Positions 31,463 to 43,900 of a DNA stretch of 64,000 bases are shown here, one piece after another. The stretch spans positions 6,944,001 through 7,008,000 of the forward strand of contig NC_135262.1 of the NCBI RefSeq assembly GCF_964204865.1. Reading direction: 5' to 3'. Made by a program: the position numbers and the translations under genes. How positions within the stretch are numbered: the first letter of the stretch is position 1; every line of letters begins with the position of its first letter. Below the pieces are notes generated by a model, which made no database searches, had not been told where the DNA came from, and was given only the letters and a program-made list of their open reading frames with translations. Source of the DNA: Styela clava. Its lineage: Eukaryota; Chordata; Ascidiacea; Stolidobranchia; Styelidae.

Positions 31463-34400
31463 ATGACAAACTTACTAACGGTTACTTTTATTATCCAAGC
31501 AACAACACTTTCCGTAATTGTCGCTGGTAAGTTTTTTTCATTATTTAATAAAAAAAAATGGGATTTGCATTTGAATATGCAAAATCTGCTTGTAACGTAA
31601 TTTTCTTTTATTTGTGTAATCGGTATATGGGTTCAAATGTGCGATATATATAATGCAAATTGTGCTATGTGGTTGCGGATAAAATAGTCCGTACCATAAC
31701 CTAAATCTGGAATGCTATTACCATAAAACCAGCCGAAAACAGTCTCATGAAACAGTATAATCGTTAGTGCAATGTACATCAATAACAGGCACGTTTGAAC
31801 AACATATGAAGTTTGACTTGAAACTAGATTTGTCAGTAATTCTGCACCCAATTCTATATCTTGTCCTCGGCTACTGTGAGACGAAATTGTTTCACCCCAA
31901 ACAACAGCACGATTTGCGCAGGCTAAATATGAGCAGATATTCTAGGAAATTTATCTCAATAAGATGACGTTTTCGTGAGTTTTCTAATGCCCCAGTATCA
32001 TCAAATTAAAAATTAATTGGGCGAATAAACACATTACGTGAGACGGCCTGCATATTGTATTTTTAATGCCTCACTCTGTTCGTTGGATGGAAATCTATTA
32101 GTTGGATTTGATTGCATCACAACTCACTGTGAAGTTCTTGTAAGTCCCGCCATTGTGTGAAATCTTCACAGATGCAAATGTACGCAGGGTCATACTTCAC
32201 CGGGTGCTATTCATTATTTCTTTCTGATGTTTGTGTACAAACGTACCCAGGCGAGGAGAATAGATGTTGCGTTGTAACTTGTATGGGCTATTCAGTCGTT
32301 GATAAGATGACATTTGGTTTGTCATATTTGCGATTTATATTTTTATGTGCCAAGGAACTGTAGTAGAAACCAAGTAACTCGAGAAACGATAAAAGTGCTA
32401 CAGACTTGAAGACAATAATATACCTCATTTTACAGATATTTCTTGCTCTAATTACCCTACAATTCCGGAAAATGGACATATATTTTGCACTAATGGAACG
32501 TCGGTTGGTTCAGAATGTGTTTTTACATGCGAGCCTCATTTCTCTTTGGTGGGACCGAGAAAAATTGAATGCGCTCAAAATTTTTCAGGAACGAATTGGA
32601 CCAACTCAACTACATCGAAATGCATAGGTAAATAGTATCGAAATCCAAGTGAAAATTTTTGCTTTAAGACTAAGCTAAGTGTAACTGAAGCTATATCTGA
32701 ATTGTAACCTTTTTTATATATAAAAAAAAGTCTGCAATACCTGTTGTATATCTTCTTCAATTAATTACTAAAATATCAAAATAAGCATGACTTTCTGTTT
32801 ATTTTGAAAGCCGATCGCTGCGAATCAATCAATGAAACAGTTCCGAACAGATATGTTACTTGTACAAGAGAAAACCAAGTGACGTCAGTATGTCATTTTA
32901 AATGTCTGCAACAGAATTATGCATTGCATCCAACGGGGAGCAAGACTATCAAATGTATGAGAAATAAACAATGGAATGGAGAAATACCTTGTTGTGCACG
33001 TAAGTTATTTCAATAACTTCAGCTTTGTATATTTTAAACGCTTGCTTGCTATTTCATTATATTTTGTTGATAAAGAGTAAAACAAGAAACCGAATATCGT
33101 AAACTCATTTTTACAAGTGTGCAGAAGTCGTGTTAGGCTTTCTACTCCTGGGATTTTCCTAAAAAATTTCTATAGTATTTTAAATTTTAATATTGGTGAC
33201 ATGTGTATATCAATCAGCGACATATTTTTTTACAATTCGGGGTGCTCCCGAGGTATGCGAACCAAGAGGGCGGACATCGGAACGTAACATGGGTAACAGC
33301 ACAGGTTAGGGTTAGGCGATAATTTTTTTCCAATTTTCCTTATTTTAGTCCTATTATCAGTTCGAAGACTAGCCAAGAGCCTCCCGTAGTATTTATACCT
33401 AAAATTATGGCCTAACCCTAACCTAGTACACATATTACATTCCGATGTCCGCCATATTGGTTCGCATACTTCGGGAGCCCCCAATTCGGCATATTTCGCA
33501 GATGGCACTGGAAATTCAAATTTTCATGTCATTTCTAATCCTAACTGGATAATTACTAGTTTTGCGTTAGTGGCGGGGGATTAGTAAAAAATATCCTAAC
33601 GTATATAAAAAAGCGTGGCCTATCTAAGCTGGTAGAAAACGATTTCTGGAAATCTCTACCACCTTGCAGCATGCTTGTTTCAAGTTTCAGTTTAAACCAT
33701 TTTTACAAAATAATAAATCAATTATATATATTGTTTTGTTATTCAAGCTCCCTGTCCTCCTCACAATGTCATCGATGCGTATGTTTTGCTGGATTCATCC
33801 GATTCTGTCGGAGCGAAAGACTGGATTTTGCAGAAAAAGCTTGTCAAACACATTTTAGGGTAAAATTGTTTTTATTTTTTTCATATAATTTAAAGTTCAT
33901 AGAACAGCTCTTGTCATTGCAAACATGGAAGACTTGAAAAAACTGATTAGCAATTTATTGCTGGAAATTTTAAATTTATTCCTAATTTTTGTATTTTTAG
34001 GCATTTTTCCTTATCAGCAGATTCTACAAAAATTTCTATAATGCGTTACAACAGTATAGTTGACAAGAAAAATCTGATTTATTTGAATGATTATCTAGAA
34101 GACAGACATTCGGAATTTTGGCATGCTGTTGATTTACTACCATATGACGGCACGGGTGAGTGGAGTTAATGAGAGAAGAAACGAAAGGTATACATCTAGT
34201 AGAAAATGCTTTTTTTTTAATAAATTTTATTATCTTACCAATCATCAGGTTCAAATATTGGCCAAGCAATTAGGTATCTCATTAGCAACATGATGTTGCC
34301 TGAAGTAGGAAATCGCCTGAACGTACAAGATTTAATTATCATTTTTACATCTGGCAAATCGGACGATAATTATCTGAACGCCATAGCAGCTCTTCAAGCA

Positions 34401-35160
34401 ACCGGAGCCACAGTAAGTATGATTTGCTTTTCCAGATCGCATATGTGATGTGAATATTATTAAATTCTAGCCGACAATGAATTTCTAATCATACTTTGCA
34501 CGCAAAACATATTTATTACAGCAGTTTTTTATTTCTTCCATCTCACTTCCAAGTGGCATTTTGATTCAAGTCCGTTGAGATGTGTATATATAACACCTCA
34601 ATGTTTAAGTCACACGAACTGATCTTGGCCGGTAGGCTATTGTTTTGTCATTGTGGCAATTAATTTGCTGTTATTACATCATGAATGCACGCAGCAAACA
34701 ATGGGGTTCTAATATCATTTCTAGCAAATCAACCATAATAAATCATCAATCTAAGTGCCCGGTATGAGAACCTCTACCCCTAAGGACATTTCCTAGAAAT
34801 AATGACAAAAACATTTCCTAAGACAAAGACCTTCAAAATAAGGACAAATCTTAGTAATAAGGACGTTATGGCAGTCCTGTGTATAGTGGACAAAATTACA
34901 ATAAAGTTGTTCTGTATACGTTTGTGGCTTATGTTAATCATCATTATTAATATATTTCAACACAGGTCTTGATCATCGTTGTTTCAAAATCTAATTTGTC
35001 GAACTTGGATCTACTACGCCTTTTTCATCTATCTAGAAATACAGCTTTACAATTGGTGTTTAAAGAAAGTTATGAAGAATGTTTAGATGTATTAACTGAA
35101 GACAAGATTAACCTTAACCTTTTTTGCTTTAGTTCTTGTTTAGAAAAAATAGAACTATAA
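31463..35160 (+). CDS. Predicted secreted CCP-CCP-VWA protein, 356 aa
   Basis: Seven exons: 31463-31526, 32436-32627, 32811-32999, 33748-33859, 34001-34155, 34249-34412 and 34966-35160 (TAA). All phases close. Exon 1 encodes a signal peptide (MTNLLTVTFIIQATTLSVIV). Exons 2 and 3 each encode one complement control protein (Sushi) module with four Cys and the late Trp (CAQNFSGTNWTNS; NKQWNGEIPCC). Exons 4-7 encode a von Willebrand factor A domain with the MIDAS start DAYVLLDSSDSVGAKDW, a Thr-bearing loop DGTGSNIGQAIRYL, and the central strand LIIIFTSGKSDD, where the usual TDG Asp is Ser. The order resembles the front of complement factor B/C2 but there is no serine protease domain. The stop comes soon after the VWA fold. 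An extracellular recognition or adhesion role is plausible; a convertase role is unlikely. Confidence 0.88.
31633..31921 (-). other. Possible terminal exon on the opposite strand
   Basis: Inside intron 1 of the CCP-VWA gene, the minus strand has an acceptor (gctcatatttag) followed by about 95 open codons ending in TGA at 31635-31633. A poly(A) signal AATAAA lies 20 nt downstream (31612-31607). The peptide has one hydrophobic stretch (VVQTCLLLMYIALTIILF) and then FGWFYGNSIPDLGYGTDYF. I recognise no family and found no confident upstream exon. It could be a real gene's last exon, a gene fragment, or chance. Confidence 0.25.
33241..33481. mobile_element. MITE family A, long-TIR variant, 8-bp TSD
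   Basis: It is 241 bp with the same TIR as 2405-2639 (GGTGCTCCCGAGGTATGCG... and GGGGCTCCCGAAGTATGCG). The flanks 33233-33240 and 33482-33489 are both CAATTCGG. It lies in intron 3 of the CCP-VWA gene. Confidence 0.9.
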
Positions 35161-35859
35161 AAAACGAACTTTAAGTGAAATGGTAACATCATTAAATCGA
35201 ATATAGATCAGATATACCCAAACACTTATATTTATAAAACTGAATGTTGTTATCTCAGTTACTATGTGGGTATATAATGAATATTGCAATGTATTCGTTT
35301 TCAACCAAAAAAAGAAAAGTGAAATACTTTTAAAATCATTGTTTATTTTTTACGTCATCGACAGAACAAAAATAGTTGGCATTTTAAGTTTACTTTGTCT
35401 GATTTGCCGGTCTCTTAGAAAAAAAAAATCATTTGCAGTTATACAGAGTAGAATAATCATCCTCGACTGAATGTACAATTATGAACTTTTTCCATGGAAG
35501 ACATTCTACGCTTTGTAAATGGGAAAAGATGAAAACGCAACAAATTTCAGACCATATTTTCTTAAAAAAACATATAATATCTTAAAAGTAATCCGAGGTT
35601 AAATCTAACATATATATATTCAGTCCTAACCTTTTTTTTGAAGTGTATCAAAAAAAGATCTCGAGAATCCATAAACACTGAAAATCGTTTTTATTCGTTG
35701 ACCGTCATTATCCATTGAAAAGAATGACCACCACCAAATAGAGGCATGTACTCGTATAGCCTAACACACCTTATTAATTTTAGAACATTGGAATTTTAAC
35801 AGGAAAAACTAGGTCCAAAGATATGACACATCAGTTGGAAAATATAAAAACCACCTAGG

Positions 35860-37434
35860 CGTTTTTCCCCGAAAATAAGACAGTGTCTTATTTGAGTTTT
35901 CTTTCGAAAAATAACTCCAGGGCTTATTTGGGGGAGGACGTCTTTTATTTTCATTTAGAGAATTACAAGATTTTCAAATATACAAAATATGAAAACCGGT
36001 ATCCATTTACTTATAAATAACACATTTCAATATAAAACAAGAGAGCTATGCTCAAATATATGGACACGTAGCGCCACCCAATGGCAATAATTTTGATGAC
36101 GTCATAGCGAAAAAAAGGTAATAGCCTTCTGGAGAAAATTTTTATCTTTAACCACTGAAAATTTCAAAGCAATTGGTCCAGTATTCGAAGAGAAAAGCGA
36201 CTTTTTAAAAACGTGTCAAAGAACAAGAACAAGATCAACAACAACAAGAGAGCTATGCTCAAATATATGGACACGTAGAGTCACATAATTTTGATGACGT
36301 CATAGCGAAAAAAGAAGTAATAGCCTTCTGGAGAAAATTTTTATCTTTAACCACTAAAAATTTCAAAGCAATTGGTCCAGTATTCGAAGAGAAAAGCGAC
36401 TTTTTAAAAACGTGTCAAGCGGTACTGAGTTAGCAGTCAGGCAGCATCTTACCTGTACACTGTAGGCCATATACGGTAATTGATCACAGAACAGTTGTTC
36501 CCTTGCAAATTTTATGTTGTTTACACTTTAGGACAGATAATTGATCACAGAACAATTCTTCCCTTTCAAATTTTATGTTGTTTCCAGTAGACTCTCATCA
36601 AAATAAACAAATATAGTAGGCTACAAGTGCTACAACGCTTGCATTACTGCACTGGTAGGACCGTGAAAGAATAAGTTACGGTAATTTCATTGTGGTAAGA
36701 CACCGGTACCGGCACCAGTACCAGTATCGTACTTACGTACTGAGCTACCAGTACCGGTACCGAACCTGTAGGTCTGATATTCCGTTCCGCATACGATAGG
36801 CTATAAAACTTGCATTGCAGCATTAGTAATACCGCGGAAGGAATAAGTCAATTTCACTGCGTTACGGCACCGGTATGGCAACTTACCAGTACCGACCTAC
36901 AGTAGCTGTAGTACTGAGCAAGACAATCGATCGCGAAACCGCTTGAAATAAGTGTAAAACAGTGTTCCCATGAGTAAAAATAAATACCGCGAAATTTTGT
37001 ATGAAATATCATATCTCATAGGATTCATATAAAATTTAAGAATAAACAAAAGTAATAGCCTTCTAGCGAAAAAATTAATCTTCAACCACTGAAAATTTCA
37101 AAGCAATTGGTCCAGTATTCGAAGAGAAAAGCGACTTTTTAAAAACGTGTCAAAGAACAAGAACAACAACAAGAACAACAAGAACAACAACAACATAATA
37201 TTGAAACGATCGTTATGTCCACTACGTGTCCAACAACAACATAATATTGAAACGATCGTTATGTCCACTACGTGTCCAATAACTACTAAACCTAAATTAT
37301 TAATCCTTAAAAACGAGTAGGATTTTTTGCCATCGACTAGACCTTATTTTAAGTGGAAGGCTTATATTAAAATCATTTTTAAAATTCATGCTGGGTCTTA
37401 TTTTCAGGGTAGGTCTTATTTTCGGGGAAACACG
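35860..37434. mobile_element. Composite element with CCCCGAAAATAAGAC terminal inverted repeats
   Basis: The left end is CGTTTTTCCCCGAAAATAAG and the inverted right end is CGTGTTTCCCCGAAAATAAG, a terminus style common in Tc1/mariner-related MITEs. A second, inverted left-end copy at 19147-19330 supports the family. The middle (about 36038-37290) is occupied by another repeat family, so the original element was probably short and later interrupted. No TSD is assigned. Confidence 0.6.
36038..37290 (+). repeat. Tandem GAGAGCTATGCTCAAATATA repeat with AAC microsatellite linkers
   Basis: Units start at 36041 and 36248 (about 207 bp apart) and share gagagctatgctcaaatata, tttgatgacgtcatagcg, ttcaaagcaattggtcc and gactttttaaaaacgtgtca. 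A third partial unit begins near 37050. The run ends with two copies of ttgaaacgatcgttatgtcc followed by actacgtgtcc. The motif ggacacgtag near the start is the inverse of ctacgtgtcc at the end. At least one further copy exists at 31069-31245. Confidence 0.8.
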
Positions 37435-37943
37435 GAGGAAACACGGATACTCGAAATCAATGGCCGGCACCGAATAGAGGCTTATCGAACACGCCTTATT
37501 AATTAATTTAATATATATATTTGAAGTTATAAAACGCAAAGCTTATCTCAAATAAAAAACGCAAATACAAAATTTATATTTGAGAAAAAAATTGTTGAAC
37601 TAAAATAAAATAAATTTTGTATTGCTGTTTGGCATTCAATTTTAAATTTGATAAGAAGCGACTTTTCTTTCCCCGAGATAAATATGAAAATGTTATCCTA
37701 TCTTAATCTAACTAAGCGTTTACCGCGTGTTGTCGTTAGAGAGCAGCTGTTTAGGATGATCAGCTGATCAAATAAAATACTTAAAATTTATATTCTGACT
37801 GCTTTCTGTTTTGGGAAGGTTAACTGTATGCTTGAGGGACTCTAAATTCAGACATTATATAGAATGCAAAGTACTGAAGTACATATTTGGATACTACATG
37901 AATTTATTGGATTTAATTTTCACTGAGATACACAGCTGTAGAA

Positions 37944-40900
37944 ATGGGGGAGAGGAATAAGAAAATTCTTTTGGAACAATTGCAAATAGGCAAGAACAAA
38001 TATTGTGCAGATTGCAATGCGGCAGGTAATCATAGGAAAAGGCAGTAATATGAATGCTGATGTGGTATTTTTTCAATGAATGTATTTTAAGGTGTCTAGA
38101 AAGTGCTTTCATTTTACGTTTAAATAAACTACAATGCTGCAATGAATTCGACCTGTAAAATAACTTGCAATGAGCAGGTCTGCTGGTGCGATAAATATTT
38201 TTCAGATTACAATATTCAGATATTATTGGCAAACTTCTTTAAAAATTACAAGTTGGATGCTAATTTCTATCTGTATATTGGTAGTTGTAGTTCAAACTAA
38301 TTTACAGGGAGTCCTCGACTTACGACGTTGTTCCCTTCTCGAGACGCGGTGTAACCCGAATTTCAGTGTAAGTCGGAACATTATACTGTACAGCACATAT
38401 ATTACTCTACACATATCGTACTGTATTGTAAAGTATGGTACTGTAATAAAATGTACAAATAATGCAAAGAAGTACTTTATTAAAAAAACAGAAAACAATT
38501 TCATATCACATGAATAAAAGCAAATACTGTACAGTACAGTATTATCATTTATATTTTTTATAGAGTGCGTTTGTAACCTCAAAACAGCATTATGGAGTGC
38601 GTGTTCCTAACCTCGAAACAGCGTTAGTCGTAACTTGAGGACTCCCTGTATTGTTATTAAAATTTAAATACTTTTTATTCATATTTATCCCGGGGTAAGA
38701 GAGACGATGGCATATTTCAAATATTTATATGTGAACTATAGTCTCTCGTCTGGTTACTAATGCAAGTTGGTATGCGGTTAGCTGAACATTTAATCATTGT
38801 AGATGCACAAATTCACTTTCGTTAGCCACCCTGCTATATAATGGTGAAAAAAATCAGCAGAACTGTATCACCCAATCACGGGTCTTACTACTTACTGAAT
38901 ACAGCGCGAAACACCACAAAGAGCGCGAATCAGAGGGAAACAAGGTATTACAGAGGAAAACATCGCGAAACAGAGGAAACCAGTGCCAAACAGGGGTGCA
39001 GTTATTACCACTTCATGACGGCTCCTGCCACGAAAGAATCACGGCGCCTCTCGTCTCGGCACGTTTACCGGTATATTCACAAGGTTATTTACCAGATTTG
39101 GGGTCATCATGTGAAATTTTATCTTTTTTTTTTATCTAACCCTAAAGCCAAATCAATCAAAACTGTATCCATATGGAAAATGTTCCAAATTACGGTACCC
39201 AAAATGTGTCACCAGCAGGCACCACCCCGACTCATTGCAGAATTTTTCTCTGTTTTGCGTGCTGTTTTGCACTGTCTTCCTCCTGTTTCGCGCTGTTTGC
39301 GGTGTTTTGCGATGTATTCAGTAAGTAGTAGGACCGTCCAATTACCCTCCAAGAATTCAAACTTGTATTGTGGTGGCAAGAATATTACCATCGATTGATC
39401 AGCTGTGACAACCGTGAATACCACCAAACAATTTTTTTTTGTTATTTCCAATTATTTTTTTTTATGTGCGGCTTGATTTGTCTTTTTATTTAAAGTGAAG
39501 GAATATTTAGTCTTAACAATAATATAATATTTTTGAAATCAAATCAATCAATATTTATTGAAATTAAATTATTATGTTTATTTTAATTAAAAACATATCG
39601 AAATTCTATTTGGAATGATTCTGTGGGTAGGCTTAAGTTTATCTGTCAGATTGAACATTGATTATATTAAAAAGTCAAGTTTGCTATTTTAAGTTTTTAT
39701 TACCTAATATCCATCATTTTGTTAATTACCATAATTGCATGATTGCTTATTATAAACCAATGTTTAATTTTTTTTATTTTTCATAACATTAACATTATTT
39801 TCTAGTATCCCAGTCAAAAATATTTTGAAAATCAATTTTTCACCGTTCATATAATGATATAATATTACAATAATATGACATACTAATATATTAATAACAT
39901 ATATATATAAAATTTGCAAAGCGTATATCAACTGCTTTTAATTATGTATATTTACTGCTGCTAATTTGCTTTTAACCTTCGCTCCCCCTATTTTCTATTA
40001 CCAATCACCAATATAATAGTTTTTCATAGCTTGAGGTTATTAATTTTAGAAATTAGTTTTAGGATATATTCAAATTCTGTTTATTTAAATTCTCTTTGAT
40101 TGAAATTGTAACTTGACTGTAACTCTGCTCAGTGATCAATCGCATTTAAATTTAAATTAAAGAATTAAAAAAATATGTCTACATCAAAATAATGACATAT
40201 CAAAGAATTTCATAATTTTACTGGAATCAGAATAAATTTACACAAACGGTTTTGTTTCCCATGGCTCTGTGGTTAAGGACCTTTCTGTTTTTACCGGCTT
40301 TTTTGTTGTTCAACCCAAGACACTTAAGGAAGGTATAATGAACTAGCCTATACCAAATTATAGCTATTCCAGTCCTTTCATTCAAAGTCATATTCACATT
40401 TTGCCACTATTTTTGACTGAGATAAGTTTATTTTGTTCTTAGTTTAGAATCAATCATTTGTGTAAGGTGAAATAGCAATTCCAGCATCTCACTGATTCAT
40501 TTTCATTTCTGTTTTTTGGTAAGTACAAATTATTTTACTAATTTAAAAAAATTTTCTGTTGAAAATTTTATAATACGCAATATTATTTTTGTGTTCGTAT
40601 CTGCATGAATTTTAAACAATTTTTTGTTATTACAATCCATTGTGCTATTTAAGTTGAGATTAATTTCTGATTAATTTAACAGGTTTATAGGTATAATTTC
40701 CATGGTATTAGGGGGGCACATTATTTTTGTTTCTCCCAATATCAGAGCATTAAAGTTTTGAAAACTGAAAGTTGCTCTTTGATAATGAGATGGTGACCAT
40801 ACATTTGAACCCACGTACATTTGAACCCATACATTTGCATCTGTATATCCGCGGGTTCAATCTATATGTGGGTGCTGAAATCCATGGGTTGGGGTTAGTA

Positions 40901-43900
40901 TGGGTTCAAATATCCGCAGGTCCATAGGTTGCGATAGTATGCAGGTGCAATTGTCGTTGGTTCAAATTATGGGTTCAAATGTACGTGGGTTCAAATGTAA
41001 TGGAACCGAATGAGACAAATGGTACAGCAAACAAAATCAATTTTTTTTTTTTTTCGATTTTCACGAATTGATGTACTATATTGACCATATTTGTATTTTG
41101 TAAATTTTCAAGTTTTGAATGATCGCATCCAAAAAGTATAGAATGAGAAAATGGGTTGAATAGGCTACCGACAATTTAATGTTTCTTTTAAATAGCAAAC
41201 TCGGCTTTTACAAGTTTGAAGATTTGAAGAAAAGCTGAATAAGTTTACTATAAAAATGATAAATTCAATACCTCCATAAGATAATCCTCTCATCTATTTT
41301 ATGTAATTTTGAATGTTTTTTGATTTTCATACAATAGATCCAGAATGGGCATCGAGCAATGTTGGCGTGTTTGTTTGTGTGAATTGTTCAGGAATTCATC
41401 GAATGTTGGGAACACATATAAGTCGAGTTAAATCATGTAAACTTGATCAATGGGATGATGACTCCGTTGCGGTGAGTATTTTCCACTGATATCACAGTTT
41501 TCTTGTTATTTTATAAGTGAATCTAATATTCGAATCGATTCGAGATTACCGTAATTGTATGTAGTGTTTCAAATTCTTGAGGGAATAGGATAGGATTTTC
41601 ATATTTATCCAGGGGAGAGGAAAGCCGATAAGATGGCTCCAGGTTCATGCTGAGAAGGGATTAGTCAGCCAGTTATTTGTTTTCAGGATCATGGACTTGA
41701 GTTGGATGTAATTTTAAAATAGTTTTATTTGAATTAGCTCAAACAATTTCAATAAGTCCCACCGTAAGATAAAAAATGCTTTCATCCAATTCTTAAGAAC
41801 TGTAAAAATATAAAACAAATCAAATCATTATTTGTCGTCGCTTCATTGCATAGCCAAATTCAAACTCGTTGCATAAACATTATCTTTTATATGTTGTTTG
41901 CCGAACATGACTCAATATTCAAAAATGTTATTTTAAAATATTTTTAGAACGATAGTTTGTTTGGTTTTGTACATCTTTGAGATTTAAATTTATCCCATGA
42001 AATATGAATACAGTCTGTAACATATGAGCCAAGCTCCTATGCAATCTCGTCTGTGAACTGCGAATGGTATATTAGAATAGATTGTGTTTGTTCCATACTA
42101 TATATATAATATACCACAGATTCATATACTGCACATTGCCTCAAAAAATTTATATTTATAAACTATGTACCTACCTAAAAATGGCACTGGTAATGTAAAC
42201 ATAAATGATATGCAATAGAATTGTGAAATTAGGGGATATAGATTGTTTGATGAACTTGCTTAACTAATAATCAAATACAAAATTTGTATAATTATCGAAA
42301 ATTATTAGAAAAATCTTGTCATAATGCAACTAATCGAATGGTAACAAATCCACTTGTTTTCAGTTCATGTGTGAGCGAGGAAATGAAGTTGTGAATGACG
42401 AATTAGAAAAATATTTACCTGTGTATTATCATAAACCAGTATCAAGTGATCCACAGTAAGTGTTTTGAATTAAGAACTTTTTTTAAGAATGAATGAGGCT
42501 CTAGGTAAGATACAACTTTGCATCAAGTAAGATAGAAATCTTTTTAAATTATTAAAACATAGATATATCTAAGATGCAATTACAATAATTGGAAAGGTTT
42601 TTTAAGTACCGTAATTCCAAAGATGCTTTCTTATTATCTCACTTGATAATAGCACAACTGGTTGTTATTTTTTTCTAATTAATAATTAGACACGTAAGTT
42701 ATTTATCTGAACTGCATGTTATTGATGGGTTAGATTTTTGTGGATTGATTAACAGCAATATATGTTTATCTTCAGCTCTTTGTTCAGCTCAAGCTAGGCA
42801 ACACATTCCCCATCTATCCAATGATTAGCTTGCTTGTGTCCGCAGGTTCCAACCCTGTTTAATGTAATTATGTTGAAACAGGAGGTTAGCTATTTCCACC
42901 GGGATCCGGAAATGATTTTGGTTTGACTGTGGCTTCTGACTCCAGATTGATAGAAATTTTGACTCCAGCTCCTACCTCCCATAGAAATACAATTTTGTGT
43001 TAAAAACATGGGCTTATCTAGACCTTCTGTAATAGGCTGGTAGGATTGGTCAACTTAGATTTTAATCGAAATTGAATTACATTGGAATAAAATTATGTCT
43101 TCAATTGAAAATATGTCAAACTCCGACTTCTGACTCTACAGCCCTAATTATTCACCTGCGATCTTTAGCCTCTCGTCTGAATGAATACCAATCCATGCCA
43201 TGTTTTGGAATAGTTGACGAGTTATTATTTTTCGAGGTATTGTACTGATATTTTAGTAAGCTCTTTATTATTTAATCCCACCCCTGTGACGAATTTGTGT
43301 TCCATTATTCTCAAATTAACTTTTATTTTACCAGAGTGTACAAAGAGCAATTTATTCAATCAAAATACAACAGAAAAGAATTCAAGCAACCTGGTGGCCC
43401 AGCACATTATGAAAAAGGCAGATTAGTCGGTAATTTGCATAAACGGGGAAAAGAAGATAAACAGTACAGAGTTCGGAAATTTGTTCTCGATGCTAATGAG
43501 GGAACGTTAAAATATTATATAAAACAAGAAGTAAGTATGAAGAGTTAGGATTGAGAAACAAAAAAAGTTGCTGTTTTTTTAAAACTATCATTTGTGAATT
43601 TCTCTCTGAACATGGCACTGTGCGAGTCACTGATATTTAAGAATATTGCTAGCTGTCAGAAGAATTATGATTTTGAAAAATGATAAATTCCAAAATATAA
43701 TTATTGCCAAAATCAAATAAGATACTTTTTCAAATACATTCTGGAATAACCTTTTTCGAATAATGCGAAATTTTCACATTGCACTACACAAGATATTGTG
43801 ATTATTATCTTCACATAAAAATATTGTCACATAAAAACACACTAGCTCTTGTCAAATCGTCACACGTAGCAAATTGTAATATTTAAATGTATAGATAGCG

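Larger units (their letters stand above)
35161..37943. other. Repeat-rich intergenic region before ADAP
   Basis: 2.8 kb without supported genes. More than half is the composite element at 35860-37434. A SINE tail fragment (tttccccgagataaatatga) lies at about 37660-37710. The stretch 36660-36900 has repeated palindromic ACCGGTACCGG-like motifs. Confidence 0.6.

Noticed and set aside
38841-39398. Longest non-gene open frame of the ADAP intron 1 region (185 codons)
   Set aside because: It runs across the two arms of a long inverted repeat, has no recognisable domain, and lies inside ADAP intron 1.
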